Numbered from the stretch's first letter, positions 1-7,897 are shown. The stretch: 23,496 nucleotides of DNA from Pirellulaceae bacterium (GCA_022448645.1 JAKVBZ010000082.1:1-23496); one strand, 5' to 3'. The notes: a model not told the origin generated them from the sequence alone. Program-made: numbers and translations.

Positions 1-1560
1 CGCATTTCCATCGTAGTTCACCGTGCTGAAGGTTCCGGTCACCGTGCCGGCCGTGAGGATCACCATGTTCTCGGAGGCACCTCTGACGGAAGGGTCAGCG
101 TAGGGAGCCTGAGGAACAATGTCCAAAGTTCCATCGAGTGAAGCAGCGCCGGTCACACTCAGCTGGTCGTGACCGCTTTCACCAGGAGATGTCCCGGTGA
201 CTTCGATTTCAAGTGTTCCGCCGGAACCCTGTGTGTAGTTTCCGTTTACGGTCAAAACACCGGGACTATTTCCCGGAGCGACAGTTCCGCCTAGGTTATC
301 GACGTTACCACCAACCGTTCCTACTCCTGCCAAAACGCCACTGTTGTTCGCAATCGATCCGCCATTGCCTGTGATTAAGGCGTTATTCACGGACAACGTG
401 CCGTCTCCTGTCTTAGTTAGTACGTTTCCACCTAAATCCAGCTGATTATTGATTGACAGTGACGCGCCGGAAGCAATCGTGGCTGTCGTGTCGTTAACCA
501 GATTCACGGCTGCCTGAAATTGATGATCGCCCTGATCCACTTGCAAGGTTGGCGAAACAGGCGGATTCTCAGTCGTGGCAGCCAGATTGAAACTACCTGT
601 TCCCGCGACAGCATGAGTATTGGCGTTGTTAAATCGAATCGAATTCACTGTGACGGGCGTGTTGGAGAAAATTGTTTGCTCTGAGCCAATCGAATCCCCA
701 AAAATGGCCGAATGTGCTTGCGTATCGGGAAATCCAGGTGAGTCCCAATTGCCAGCATTATTCCAGTCTCCATTATCGCCAATCCAAGTAAATTCGGAGA
801 ATACGGCAGGCTGCCCCGCGGCGTCGATAAAGATTTGGTTGTGTGGTGGTCCGGATGCACCGGCAAATCCGCCTTCGATTTCCAACCTATTCACCCCAAA
901 GTCAACCCGGCCGATATTGAAGTTGATGCTGTCGCCGTCAATGGCAAGCGTAGCATCACCGGTGTCTTCGTTGACTGACATCTCCCAGACTTGCCAAGTG
1001 TCGTAGGCGTAAGTCAAGCCCGAATCCACCCAAGTGGATGCGGCCGCATCAAAATAATCAATTTTGAATTGGCCGCCAGCGTTCTTTTGACCCAACCCCA
1101 AGTACAGTCCTCCGGACATATTCGGTCCTAAGCCGATATTTCCCTCGGAACTATTGGTTACGCCCACACTGTTGGTAGAAGGAAGGAGCAAACTAAAATT
1201 GGCACCCACGACTCCGGAATCCAACGTATCAAACCCTTCGATGTACGCCCGGCCGTCGGTTCCAGAGTTACCCGCCCGATCCAACACAAGGTAATTGCTG
1301 CCCTGCGCTGCTGGCGGGTTACTGTCCGCAATGCGAACGTTCAAATTGGAATTGTCCATGGCACCGCCATTTTTCCCCTTCCAAGGAGGATCGTTGGGAT
1401 TGTTGCCGACCACACCGGTCTCGAAATCGTCCGACTGCACAACATTACCGTTGTGCGTGATTTCAACAGCGTATGCGAATGGTAGAACTGCCACCAAGAG
1501 AGTGGGCAAGAAAAAGGTCGTGAAGTATTTAAAGACGATCACAGCGAATTGCTTTTTCAT
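1..1560 (-). CDS. LamG-like / autotransporter-type beta-strand-repeat surface protein, N-terminal part
   Basis: Reads without a stop from the ATG at 1560 to the left edge, so 520 N-terminal codons are seen and the C-terminus is missing. Residues 1-31 form a signal peptide (MKKQFAVIVFKYFTTFF then a hydrophobic run ending FAYA). Residues 40-265 look like a concanavalin/LamG-type beta-sandwich (DDFETG, LVLDRAGNSG, TWQVWEMSV, LAIDGDS). Near 278 begins a WIGDNGDWNNAGNW motif, followed by Gly/Asn/Thr-rich strands with TKTGDGTLSVNN, APGNSPGVLTVNGNY and DQLSVTGAASLDGTLDI, typical of autotransporter-associated or PEP-CTERM-type beta-strand repeats. It is expected to be exported and surface-attached. 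AAGG lies 7 nt before the start and a good promoter at 1638-1665. The anchoring signal lies outside the window, so the secretion route is unknown. Domain class is confident; substrate is unknown. Confidence 0.88.
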   Translation of the reverse strand, partial: MKKQFAVIVFKYFTTFFLPTLLVAVLPFAYAVEITHNGNVVQSDDFETGVVGNNPNDPPWKGKNGGAMDNSNLNVRIADSNPPAAQGSNYLVLDRAGNSGTDGRAYIEGFDTLDSGVVGANFSLLLPSTNSVGVTNSSEGNIGLGPNMSGGLYLGLGQKNAGGQFKIDYFDAAASTWVDSGLTYAYDTWQVWEMSVNEDTGDATLAIDGDSINFNIGRVDFGVNRLEIEGGFAGASGPPHNQIFIDAAGQPAVFSEFTWIGDNGDWNNAGNWDSPGFPDTQAHSAIFGDSIGSEQTIFSNTPVTVNSIRFNNANTHAVAGTGSFNLAATTENPPVSPTLQVDQGDHQFQAAVNLVNDTTATIASGASLSINNQLDLGGNVLTKTGDGTLSVNNALITGNGGSIANNSGVLAGVGTVGGNVDNLGGTVAPGNSPGVLTVNGNYTQGSGGTLEIEVTGTSPGESGHDQLSVTGAASLDGTLDIVPQAPYADPSVRGASENMVILTAGTVTGTFSTVNYDGNA

Positions 1561-1637
1561 AAGATACCTTTTCACGAAAACGATTCGACTCATTCGCAGA
1601 GTTAATACCTGAAAACAACAGAAAAGTGGTTCTGTTC

Positions 1638-1665
1638 AGTATAAAACAACATCCACATTTATCAA
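1638..1665 (-). promoter_or_regulatory. Sigma70-like promoter of the left-edge surface protein
   Basis: On the minus strand a TTGATA -35 box (1660-1665) and a TATACT -10 box (1638-1643) are separated by 16 nt. Transcription would start near 1631, giving a leader of about 70 nt to the ATG at 1560. Prediction by eye only. Confidence 0.45.
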
Positions 1666-1842
1666 TGGTTTGCCCTTGTAAATATGGCGATATCTTGCTT
1701 TTGGCCACGATCAAAGTGCTAGATCTCCCAAATTGAGGAACTGAAAACCGCCCGATCTTCCCACGTCGGCCAGGGTTCGAATCGCAGTCGTTTCGAACGT
1801 GCATGCCTCGAACTGCGCGTGAAGCAAATCGAGTTAAGAGGT

Positions 1843-1872
1843 TTGACAATCTGTACTTGTGCGTGATATACC
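1843..1872 (+). promoter_or_regulatory. Possible promoter of the DUF1559 relic and lipoprotein
   Basis: A perfect TTGACA (1843-1848) is followed after 18 nt by TATACC (1867-1872). The -10 box is mediocre. It points toward 1958 and 2172, and the 11-bp tandem duplication lies in the predicted leader. Confidence 0.3.
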
Positions 1873-1907
1873 TAGCCGGTCCGAAGTTCTTCGTCGACAG
1901 AATTCCC

Positions 1908-1929
1908 CAGTATCGTCTCAGTATCGTCT
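1908..1929. repeat. Tandem duplication of an 11-bp unit
   Basis: The unit cagtatcgtct occurs twice head to tail without a mismatch. It lies in the leader of the decayed DUF1559 gene and may be a replication-slippage scar. Confidence 0.8.
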
Positions 1930-1957
1930 GCGTACTCCCCCAACCGAGAAAAAGATC

Positions 1958-2172
1958 ATGTGGTTACGACGGTCTCGCGGCTTTACGTTGGTCGTTGTGA
2001 TCGCCATCATCGCAGCTGGCAAGTCGCCGATGGCTTCAAATCCCGTCATCCTGGTGGAGCCCAAGTAGCAATGGCCGACGGCTCGGTCCATTTTCTCAGC
2101 GAAAACATCGAGTGCGTGAATTACCAGCGTTTAGCCGACCGTCGCAATGGAGAACCAGTGGAGACCTATTGA
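1958..2172 (+). pseudogene. Remnant of a DUF1559 prepilin-like gene
   Basis: Both ends of a DUF1559 protein survive and the middle is gone. The start at 1958 reads [19 protein letters not shown], a type IV prepilin-like N-terminal methylation motif. The usual GFTLVELLVVIAII has lost three residues including the conserved glutamate. That frame stops at 2066-2068. In the next frame, 1982-2172 reads [19 protein letters not shown] and [17 protein letters not shown], the family C-terminus with its H-X9-DG motif. Intact members are usually around 300 residues, so most of the body has been deleted and the two ends are out of frame. The final TGA overlaps the ATG of the next lipoprotein, so the original operon junction is preserved. 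Very unlikely to be functional. Confidence 0.85.
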
Positions 2173-2660
2173 TGATATTACGTGATTGCTATCCAAACAT
2201 CAGCTCGTTGATATCTTTGGCCGTTGTGATCCTGCTACCAGGATTGGTCGGCTGTTCTAAAAATGACCGACCTGCGATGGCGCCCGTGACTGGCACCGTT
2301 TTGCTGGACGGCCAACCTTTAGAAGGAGCCAGCGTGCGTTTTATGGGGCCCACCGGCAGACCCGCGACCGGCATGACCGATGCCGATGGCCGATTTACGC
2401 TAAAAGCCTTTGAGGAAGGTGACGGCTCGGTACTTGGCGAAAACCGCGTTACGGTTACAAAATATGGCCCACCGCCATTTGAACCACCAACGAATCCTGA
2501 TGGATCGTTTCAATTCGAATCTGAAGAGCAGAGGATTGCGTTTTACAATCGTCCGTCCTTGCTGCCCGATCGATATAATAATCCTCGTATGTCAGGGCTG
2601 TTGGTAAACGTAACGGCTGATGGGGAGAATGATTTTACAATCGAGCTGGATGGGAATTAA
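2172..2660 (+). CDS. Carboxypeptidase-regulatory-like (transthyretin-like) lipoprotein
   Basis: Encodes a 162-residue lipoprotein. I chose the ATG at 2172 because a signal peptide begins there and it overlaps the upstream TGA (TGATG); a longer in-frame start at 2112 would place a non-signal extension before it. Hydrophobic residues 12-26 end in a lipobox LVGC (Cys28). The mature part starts with PVTGTVLLDGQPLEGASVRF and TDADGRFTLKAF, a carboxypeptidase-regulatory or transthyretin-like beta-sandwich. Later motifs are DGSVLGENRVTV and LLPDRYNNPRMSGLLVNV. Small lipoproteins of this kind commonly sit directly downstream of DUF1559 genes in planctomycetes, as here. Role unknown; possibly structural or ligand-binding in the periplasm. 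With the upstream gene decayed, this may be an orphaned partner. Confidence 0.9.
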   Translation: MILRDCYPNISSLISLAVVILLPGLVGCSKNDRPAMAPVTGTVLLDGQPLEGASVRFMGPTGRPATGMTDADGRFTLKAFEEGDGSVLGENRVTVTKYGPPPFEPPTNPDGSFQFESEEQRIAFYNRPSLLPDRYNNPRMSGLLVNVTADGENDFTIELDGN

Positions 2661-2668
2661 TGGGCGCA

Positions 2669-2880
2669 GGGACGCAAGCGACGGAAGAGATAAAAGGACG
2701 GTAGGGACAAATGAGGAGCGGCGTTGTTTGAGCCGTGCACGGGTCATGTGTTCGCGTCGGCCGCCGTCTTTGAAAAGTCCTGTTCTATCAGGATGGGCTC
2801 CTGACCCGTCCCGTTTGGCTCGGGCCAAAGGCCCAAGTTACCAAACTGTCGTCCCTTATCGCTTCCGTCCTTTCTGTCCC
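2669..2880. repeat. Imperfect 25-bp inverted repeats enclosing about 160 bp
   Basis: The 25 nt at 2669-2693 and the reverse complement of 2856-2880 match at 20 of 25 positions by eye. They share the pattern GGGAC, then GACGGAAG, then GATAA. The interior codes for nothing recognisable but holds two short hairpins: TCAGGA/TCCTGA at 2788-2804 and TTTGGC/GCCAAA at 2814-2829. It lies between convergent genes, so it could be a small non-autonomous mobile element or a processed 3' structure. No target-site duplication was identified. Confidence 0.45.
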
Positions 2881-2926
2881 TTCCAAGCCAAATCGTGCAT
2901 ACCCTTTCTCTATCCCTCACGATCCC

Positions 2927-5284
2927 CTACCACGAGGTTTCATTCACCTTATCCAGATCCTCCGCATTGGCGAACCGAAACCCAAACAGATACGCATTCT
3001 GCATCCAGAACCGAATCATGATCTTACTTCCCTTCAGAGACGACAGATCCTCACCGGTTTTCTTCCACCGCACCACCTGCTCATAGTCATCAGCGCGCAG
3101 CTGCGGGCAATCATCCTGGCCAAAACCGGCAAGGTGACCCGCCGTGCGACTGTTGCGATCACAAAGTTCCACCTGCACTTTACCGTGTGATTTCATACTG
3201 AACGCGCGGTGTTGCGGCGAAATATTTACCAATAGGCGGTCCCCGGTCACTTCGACTTCGCGCGAGAGTAGCCAGCCTCCTTTGTAGCCTGCGTACTGTC
3301 CGATGAAACGTTCACGTCTGACCTTAGCCATGCCAATCGCCCGCATAGAATCGGGATAGCGGGTGCGCCACGTTTGCGACGAACCCGTGTAGTACAAGTA
3401 CAACCAGGGTCCCGCCTCGACAACGTCGCTCAGCATCCATACGTGACCCGCGTCCCAGTCGGTACCTTCACCGAACGAGATGAGCGGCATACGATCGGGT
3501 GCGCGGTGCCAGCGGAAACCATCGCTGCTGGTCGCCATTTCGATCCAACCTCTTCCCGAACCGCGTCTTGGCTGGATCGCCAAAAATCCCAGAAACTGAT
3601 TGCCGTAGCGAATCGCCGCCATGCGGTCGAAGAAAAACCCACCATTGTCGGGATCGCGATGCCGATCGACCTCGGCGGGATCTTGCTTGGGCAAGTCCAT
3701 ATCGTCCGGTGCTAGGCAATGGCGCATTGGGGTCCATGTCTGCATGTCACGGCTCATGGCGACACCGATCCGCGTGCGGATATTTTCGCCGTGGTACCGG
3801 CTTTCGTTGGCTGCCAAGGGCATCGGCCGGCCATACAACAGCCAGTACCCTTTCTCTTCCACATAGATAGGACAATGCTGCGCATCGAGCGCCTTGTTGG
3901 CATAGACCGGGTTATGCTCATGCTCTTCCCAGTCAATGCCGTTGTCGCTGTAGGCCACACCTACGCTCTTAGAGTATCCGGGCCAGGCGTCGCGGTACCA
4001 GAGCATGAATTTATCCTTGCCTTGCTCTCGCAAGTGCTGAGGCGTGTGAATGACTCGGAACTCCTGTACGGTCTTGTTCCCCAACATGACTATATTTGTC
4101 TTTTCGTGGCCCATGTACGGGACCTTGTCGAGCAACGGTTTCGTCCAGTGTGTTCCGTCTTTACTGTATGCATAGGACATCATGTACGGAGTGCGGCGCG
4201 TCTTTGATTTCCTTCTGGATCCACCCCAAGCACCTGTGTCGTAGTTGGCATACCACATGTGAAATGTGTGGGTCTCTTTGTCGAACAGGACGTTAGGAAG
4301 ACCTACCGAGTGTTCCCACAACTGGTCCGGTTCCACAACCGGATTACTTGGAGACTTGATGGGCATGTTGGGGACGGCTCGAACGTCCCAACGGTCGGCG
4401 TAGCTCGACGAGTCGAGAAACAGCTGCAGGCGATTCCCCACATTGAGCGCCTCACCAGCTTCGTTGTAAGGGTCTTGGACTTCACCCATTTCAGCGATCA
4501 ACTCTTGCCGCAGTTCTTGCTTCATCAGCGCTCGTTCGGAAAAGACGCCCACGACGGACAGGTCGTCGACGTAAAGCTTTGCTTTCATTTCTTGCTTCGC
4601 ACCGTAGATACCCGGTTCGATCTCCATCAACACAATGCGCTCGTTCGAATCCGTGAAATTCTTGCCAAGTTTCAACGTAGGACTGGCAACACCATCAACA
4701 CTGAAGTGATAGGTGCCATTGGTTGGTTCCAGCGTCAACTCCCATTGCTGCCACGTTTTGGCTTTGTACGGTACCTTGGTATCGAGGACCTGGCCGTTGT
4801 TCATGGCCCAAAAGGTGCCGCTGCCTCCACGACAAGCCTGCACGTTCATCACACCTGCCAATGTGGTACCGATACCAAAGCTATACGCCGAATATTCGCG
4901 CGTTATCTGTTTCGTCTCAGAATCACAGTAGGTTGCGAATCGAGCGACAATCTTGTCTGCCAATTCGGCCTCTGGATATTTTTCGTTAAACCAAGCTTGC
5001 GCTCGTCCGTTATCGGCTCGATCCATCAACGCCCATTGTTTTGACGCGTCATGGGAGGAATCAGTCTTGGCACCTTCCTTATCGACGATTTTGGCCCCTA
5101 AACGGCCTTGTGCCATCCACAGGCCCACTTCGGCATTGATCAGGGCGCCGGGCCGGGCCTGTTCGAAGTCAGCGGCGAACAAAACGATTTCTTTCTCTGT
5201 CTCTGCCGCGGTGATTGTGGACACACAAATGGGCAAGCTGAACAACGTTGCCACGACAAAAGCTGAGATTACTTTGAGTTTCAT
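2927..5284 (-). CDS. Secreted LamG-like and five-bladed-propeller glycoside-hydrolase-like protein
   Basis: Encodes 785 residues. The start at 5284 is set by GGAG at 5293-5296, 8 nt upstream, and by a signal peptide MKLKVISAFVVATLFSLPI; the frame stays open to 5470 but the extension is not export-like. Residues 35-250 form a LamG-like domain (ADFEQARPG, LMDRADNGRAQAWFN, TWQQWELTL, FSVDGVASP). Residues 280-690 resemble a GH43/GH32-type beta-propeller: LQLFLDSSSY, HTFHMWYANYD, DKFMLWYRDAW, YSDNGIDWEEHEHNPVY, GHVWMLSDVVEAGPWLYLYYTG. A final beta-sandwich contains ELCDRNSRTAGHLAGFGQDD. The catalytic acids cannot be assigned by eye, so enzymatic function is inferred. A near-consensus promoter at 5519-5547 implies a leader of about 230 nt. 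A second copy of the C-terminal domain lies upstream at 5587-5775. Confidence 0.88.
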   Translation of the reverse strand: MKLKVISAFVVATLFSLPICVSTITAAETEKEIVLFAADFEQARPGALINAEVGLWMAQGRLGAKIVDKEGAKTDSSHDASKQWALMDRADNGRAQAWFNEKYPEAELADKIVARFATYCDSETKQITREYSAYSFGIGTTLAGVMNVQACRGGSGTFWAMNNGQVLDTKVPYKAKTWQQWELTLEPTNGTYHFSVDGVASPTLKLGKNFTDSNERIVLMEIEPGIYGAKQEMKAKLYVDDLSVVGVFSERALMKQELRQELIAEMGEVQDPYNEAGEALNVGNRLQLFLDSSSYADRWDVRAVPNMPIKSPSNPVVEPDQLWEHSVGLPNVLFDKETHTFHMWYANYDTGAWGGSRRKSKTRRTPYMMSYAYSKDGTHWTKPLLDKVPYMGHEKTNIVMLGNKTVQEFRVIHTPQHLREQGKDKFMLWYRDAWPGYSKSVGVAYSDNGIDWEEHEHNPVYANKALDAQHCPIYVEEKGYWLLYGRPMPLAANESRYHGENIRTRIGVAMSRDMQTWTPMRHCLAPDDMDLPKQDPAEVDRHRDPDNGGFFFDRMAAIRYGNQFLGFLAIQPRRGSGRGWIEMATSSDGFRWHRAPDRMPLISFGEGTDWDAGHVWMLSDVVEAGPWLYLYYTGSSQTWRTRYPDSMRAIGMAKVRRERFIGQYAGYKGGWLLSREVEVTGDRLLVNISPQHRAFSMKSHGKVQVELCDRNSRTAGHLAGFGQDDCPQLRADDYEQVVRWKKTGEDLSSLKGSKIMIRFWMQNAYLFGFRFANAEDLDKVNETSW

Positions 5285-5292
5285 AGAATTGT

Positions 5293-5296
5293 CTCC
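5293..5296 (-). promoter_or_regulatory. Ribosome binding site fixing the start at 5284
   Basis: GGAG on the minus strand, 8 nt before the ATG at 5284. It supports this start over the longer in-frame extension to 5470. Confidence 0.6.
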
Positions 5297-5518
5297 GGTC
5301 GAGGAATAGAGAATGTTGCATCGCCGAACAAAGCGTTTGCCGGCGCCGCAGGCCCAAGAGAAAACACACTGTGTGAATCGAGACATCCAACCGCGGTCAC
5401 CTGAGAAAGAATTACCACCGCTTGCGCCGCGCTCGAGATCAATCCACACACCGCGCCCTGGGACTGTCAATAAAGGATAGGTAGGATTGTGTTTTTTCTC
5501 ATCAATGTAGCGAGTTCG

Positions 5519-5547
5519 AGTATAATTGCCGCCATTGGGAACGTCAA
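5519..5547 (-). promoter_or_regulatory. Sigma70-like promoter of the propeller protein
   Basis: On the minus strand TTGACG (5542-5547) and TATACT (5519-5524) are separated by exactly 17 nt. Predicted transcription begins near 5512, leaving about 228 nt of untranslated leader before 5284. No gene lies in that leader. Confidence 0.45.
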
Positions 5548-5586
5548 ATTAGCGACTTGTCCCTCGCTGCCAGTGCTGAGGTTCTT

Positions 5587-5775
5587 CTATCTAGATTTTT
5601 CCGGGGCTGTACAACATCGGATGATGATCTTTTTGCCCACAAAGTTCATTAGGTCTTCGTCAGTCTTTTGCCAACCAACGACCTGGTCGAAGTCATCGGC
5701 GCACAGCCGTAGACAATCGTCCTGCCCGTACCCCTTGATATGACCTAACAGACCGGACGTGCGATCGCACAACTC
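5587..5775 (-). pseudogene. Orphan C-terminal fragment of a propeller-protein paralogue
   Basis: This 62-codon stretch copies the C-terminal domain of the downstream propeller protein. It reads ELCDRTSGLLGHIKGYGQDD against ELCDRNSRTAGHLAGFGQDD, then ADDFDQVVGWQKTDEDL against ADDYEQVVRWKKTGEDL, then GKKIIIR against GSKIMIR. After that, similarity stops and the frame ends at 5587. No ATG and no propeller domain precede it, and the upstream sequence looks unrelated. It is most simply the remnant of a tandem paralogue whose first 700 or so codons were deleted. It lies on the same strand and just upstream of the intact gene's promoter. Confidence 0.8.
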
Positions 5776-5833
5776 GCCCCGCAGGCAACAGCATTTCAGA
5801 TGTCAGCATACCGGAACCTGCGACATTAAAACG

Positions 5834-5862
5834 TTGTGTCCTAGGAGTCTTGCTTGTATGAT
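5834..5862 (+). promoter_or_regulatory. Promoter of the sulfatase-RraA operon
   Basis: TTGTGT (5834-5839) and TATGAT (5857-5862) are separated by 17 nt. The predicted start near 5869 gives a leader of about 28 nt, with GGAG at 5887-5890 ahead of the ATG at 5897. Confidence 0.45.
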
Positions 5863-5896
5863 CAATGCGTCTTAGAACATCTCAACGGAGCAAAAA

Positions 5897-7171
5897 ATGA
5901 TCCAGCGATTAGTTTGTGCCCTACTTCTGATTTCACCCTCCTTGGCGATTGCAGATCAGCCCAACATCATACTGATCTTTGCCGACGATGTAGGACAGGA
6001 AGTGTTGGGTTGCTATGGAGGTGAATCCTACAAGACTCCGCATCTTGATGCGCTCGCCGCAGAGGGTATGCGTTTCGATCACTGCTATAGCATGCCGAGT
6101 TGCCATCCCTCGCGCATTTGCTTGATGACAGGCCAGTACCCGGCAGAGTTGGGAAACCCCAAATGGGGAACGTTTCCAAATGAGCTGGAACATCAGACGT
6201 TTGCTGCGATGCTGCAACAGGCAGGCTATGCCACCGCGATCGCTGGCAAGTGGCAATTGGGACTCATGAAGCACGATCTTCAGCAACCGGCCCGCTTGGG
6301 ATTTGACGAATGGTCACTGTTTGGATGGCACGAAGGACCTCGGTACCACGAACCGATGATCTACGAAAATGGAAAACTGCGGGAAGACACCAAGGGCAAA
6401 TATGGCCCTGATCTTTACGTTCAGTTTTTGATCGACTTCATTCGCCAAAACCGGCAGAAACCATTTTTGGCGTACTACTCCATGGCACTTTGCCACGATG
6501 TGACGGACGATCTGGAGAAACCAGTCCCATATGGACCTGACGGACATTGGCTCACTTATGAAGAAATGGCCAACGACATGGATCATCAGGTGGGTAAGCT
6601 CATCACGGCACTGGACGACATGCAGTTACGCGACAACACACTGATCCTATTCACGACCGACAATGGCACGGCCAGTGGTTCTTATTTCAAACACGAAAAT
6701 GGCAGACAAATCCGCAAGTCCGTGTTTTCCAAATTCCACGGTCGTCTGGTCCGAGGTGGTAAAGGCGGACTCACCGATCGGGGTACGCGTGTGCCGCTGA
6801 TTGCTAACTGGCCAGGAAAAATTTCGCCGGGAACCCGTTCTGATCAGCTGGTCGACCTCAGTGACTTTATTCCATCTCTGGCCGAATTGGCAGGCATTCG
6901 TTGGCCAGGAAACTCAACGATCAACGGACATAGCTTTGTGCCCTCACTGTACGGCAAGGTGTCCCCGCGTTCATGGGCGTATTCAGAAGACGGAGCGGGG
7001 CGTCAGTTTGTTCGCACGCAAGATTATAAGCTGTACTCGGATGGTCGTTTCTACCACATGGCAGACGATGCTGACGAAAAATCACAGCTCACCGACACAC
7101 AACTCAGCGCAAAACAACAAGCCGTAAAGGAAACATTACAACAAGCGCTGGATTCCATAGTAAAACCATAG
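5897..7171 (+). CDS. Secreted type I (formylglycine) sulfatase
   Basis: Encodes 424 residues and hydrolyses sulfate esters, probably on an extracellular polysaccharide. A signal peptide covers residues 1-19 (MIQRLVCALLLISPSLAIA). PNIILIFADD places the first two metal-binding aspartates at 30 and 31. The sulfatase signature CHPSR is at 69-73, where Cys69 would be converted to formylglycine; it is followed by LMTGQYP. Further motifs are GYATAIAGKWQLG, the metal-site TTDNG, and GGKGGLTDRGTRVPLI. GGAG lies 6 nt before the ATG. The protein is short but complete for the family. The RraA-like gene follows after 18 nt on the same strand, so the two are probably co-transcribed. Substrate cannot be read from the sequence, and no formylglycine-generating enzyme is in the window. 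Confidence 0.96.
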   Translation: MIQRLVCALLLISPSLAIADQPNIILIFADDVGQEVLGCYGGESYKTPHLDALAAEGMRFDHCYSMPSCHPSRICLMTGQYPAELGNPKWGTFPNELEHQTFAAMLQQAGYATAIAGKWQLGLMKHDLQQPARLGFDEWSLFGWHEGPRYHEPMIYENGKLREDTKGKYGPDLYVQFLIDFIRQNRQKPFLAYYSMALCHDVTDDLEKPVPYGPDGHWLTYEEMANDMDHQVGKLITALDDMQLRDNTLILFTTDNGTASGSYFKHENGRQIRKSVFSKFHGRLVRGGKGGLTDRGTRVPLIANWPGKISPGTRSDQLVDLSDFIPSLAELAGIRWPGNSTINGHSFVPSLYGKVSPRSWAYSEDGAGRQFVRTQDYKLYSDGRFYHMADDADEKSQLTDTQLSAKQQAVKETLQQALDSIVKP

Positions 7172-7189
7172 CCTTGTTAGGACGATCCG

Positions 7190-7897
7190 ATGGTAACTCG
7201 AACTATCCTTGAACAACTCCGTGACTTTGACACGGCTCTCTTGGCCAATACCTTGGGCTACATTTCCTCAACGCCACCCCATGAATTCTATATGGGGGGA
7301 TCGATTCGTTCATTGACGCCCGAATTAGGGCCCACGGTGGGGTTAGCCTTCACTTGTCGCATCGACACCAGCACCCCCGACGGCGGCAATGATATGAAAC
7401 TGCACACCGAGCAAGTTCAGCGGATGTCCGACACGCAGCTCCCCGCCATTTGGATGGTGCAGACTGTGGGATCTCGACCAGATCATGAATGCGTCATCGG
7501 TGATGGGATGGCCAAGAGTTTATATGCTGCTGGTTGCTTGGGAGTCATCACGGATGGATATTGCCGAGATATCGCCGGATGCATGTCCGTTCCATTCGCA
7601 GTGCACGCTCGAGGTACCATCGGACATCATTCTGCACTGCGGGTTGTGGAGGTCGACAAACCTGTGGAGATCGGCGGAATCTCGATCACCCCCTCCGATA
7701 TCATTCACGCGGACCACGAAGGAATCATCAAGATTCCTGCCGAAGACGCTGCGTCACTCGTGACACATGCCCCTCGAATGCGAGCGTTTGAGCATGACGC
7801 CCATGTGGTGCTGCGACGCACGGACCTAGCTGTCGCCGAAAAAAATGAGCGTGTCGGAAAAATGCTCGCCGAATATAGCTTTAGCAAGACGTCTTAA
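7190..7897 (+). CDS. RraA-like aldolase/decarboxylase family protein
   Basis: Encodes 235 residues of the RraA fold, formerly annotated as dimethylmenaquinone methyltransferase. Characterised members include 4-hydroxy-4-methyl-2-oxoglutarate aldolase/oxaloacetate decarboxylase and the RNase E inhibitor RraA. Diagnostic segments are VIGDGMAKSLYAAGCLGVIT with DGYCRDIAG, which carries the Arg-Asp of the substrate and metal site, and later VEIGGISITPSDIIHADHEG, which ends the core. No signal peptide, so it is cytoplasmic, unlike most neighbours. AGGA at 7179-7182 precedes the ATG by 7 nt. Linkage to a sulfatase suggests a catabolic aldolase rather than RNase E control, but that is inference. The TAA stop overlaps the stop of the opposing gene. 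Confidence 0.92.
   Translation: MVTRTILEQLRDFDTALLANTLGYISSTPPHEFYMGGSIRSLTPELGPTVGLAFTCRIDTSTPDGGNDMKLHTEQVQRMSDTQLPAIWMVQTVGSRPDHECVIGDGMAKSLYAAGCLGVITDGYCRDIAGCMSVPFAVHARGTIGHHSALRVVEVDKPVEIGGISITPSDIIHADHEGIIKIPAEDAASLVTHAPRMRAFEHDAHVVLRRTDLAVAEKNERVGKMLAEYSFSKTS

Larger units (their letters stand above)
1561..1957. other. Divergent intergenic region, no gene seen
   Basis: About 400 nt between the left-edge surface protein (-) and the DUF1559 relic (+). Open frames here have no recognisable protein content. It holds a promoter on each strand and an 11-bp tandem duplication, cagtatcgtct, at 1908-1929. Nothing else is recognisable. Confidence 0.6.

Noticed and set aside
620..1006. 128-codon plus-strand frame inside the left-edge gene
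   Set aside because: Antisense to the continuous 520-codon surface-protein frame that has clear family motifs.
4259..5044. 261-codon plus-strand open frame
   Set aside because: It is antisense to the propeller protein, with no family motifs, no signal and no ribosome binding site.
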